Source: an uncultured Paenibacillus sp. (GTDB taxonomy: Bacteria; Bacillota; Bacilli; Paenibacillales; Paenibacillaceae). Taken from it: a stretch of 21,969 nucleotides of DNA. Below are positions 21,917 through 21,969 of this stretch, in pieces. Each line of letters opens with the position of its first letter. The first letter of the stretch is position 1. The position numbers were made by a program, and so were the translations under genes. The notes beneath the pieces were generated by a model. The model made no database searches, was not told the DNA's origin, and was given only the letters and a program-made list of their open reading frames with translations. The DNA is taken from positions 1 to 21,969 of the forward strand of contig CALAWP010000031.1 in the NCBI GenBank assembly GCA_937895345.1, in the 5' to 3' direction.

Positions 21917-21969
21917 GCGGAAGTGGCTCAGCGGTAGAGCATCGCCTTGCCAAGGCGAGGGTCGCGGGT
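21917..21969 (+). tRNA. tRNA-Gly (anticodon GCC), 3' end cut off by window
   Basis: The 5' acceptor GCGGAAG, a D arm GGCTCAGCGGTAGAGC and the anticodon stem TCGCC/GGCGA around TTGCCAA (anticodon GCC) are clear. The sequence ends in the T stem (GCGGGT). Confidence 0.93.

Noticed and set aside
1..21969. A genomic island between the two tRNA groups
   Set aside because: tRNA genes lie at both ends, but there is no integrase, no repeated tRNA 3' end and no change in gene style; the content is ordinary chromosomal.

Overview
The window looks like chromosomal DNA from a Paenibacillus-type member of the Bacillota. The signs are Bacillus-type tRNA genes with encoded CCA ends, strong AGGAGG ribosome binding sites, frequent TTG starts, a Spo0E-like sporulation phosphatase, a YesN/YesM two-component pair beside a carbohydrate ABC importer, and a Fur box. 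The genus is an inference from gene content; no rRNA or housekeeping marker is present.

Layout. 1-467: the 3' part of a tRNA operon (partial Glu, then Val, Gln, Lys, Leu) closed by a terminator. 573-3701: a soluble PAS chemoreceptor, a convergent Spo0E-like gene, a CNNM/CBS/CorC membrane protein with a hairpin-bridged ribosome binding site and TTG start, and a small DUF2512-type membrane protein. 3758-6410 (minus strand): a four-gene operon, LytTR regulator, small membrane protein, ABC ATPase and ABC-2 permease, preceded by a promoter and two direct repeats 21 bp apart that look like a LytTR site. 6704-9181: a large secreted protein with a propeller-like N-terminus, an Ig-like domain and a phosphodiester glycosidase (NAGPA) domain.

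9565-19970 is a carbohydrate-utilisation locus. A YesN-type regulator and YesM-type kinase (translationally coupled) precede a lipoprotein binding protein, a long intercistronic hairpin, two permeases and, after a terminator, a GH2 beta-galactosidase. No ATPase for the importer is present, as is usual when a shared MsmX-type ATPase serves several CUT1 importers. The simplest reading is uptake and intracellular hydrolysis of a beta-galactoside sensed by YesM/YesN. The beta-galactosidase carries an in-frame 78-bp (26-residue) tandem repeat and a second Gly/Ala-rich insertion.

19971-20696 is a long noncoding stretch with a hairpin, low-complexity DNA, and extragenic repeats related to one found upstream of lacZ. 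20697-21551 is a Fur-controlled siderophore-type ABC ATPase without permease partners here. The window ends with a good promoter and the first part of tRNA-Gly.

No phage genes, transposases, CRISPR arrays or recognised defence systems were seen. The most interesting items are the LytTR repeats and promoter, the hairpin-bridged start, the minisatellite in lacZ, and the extragenic repeat family on both sides of lacZ.
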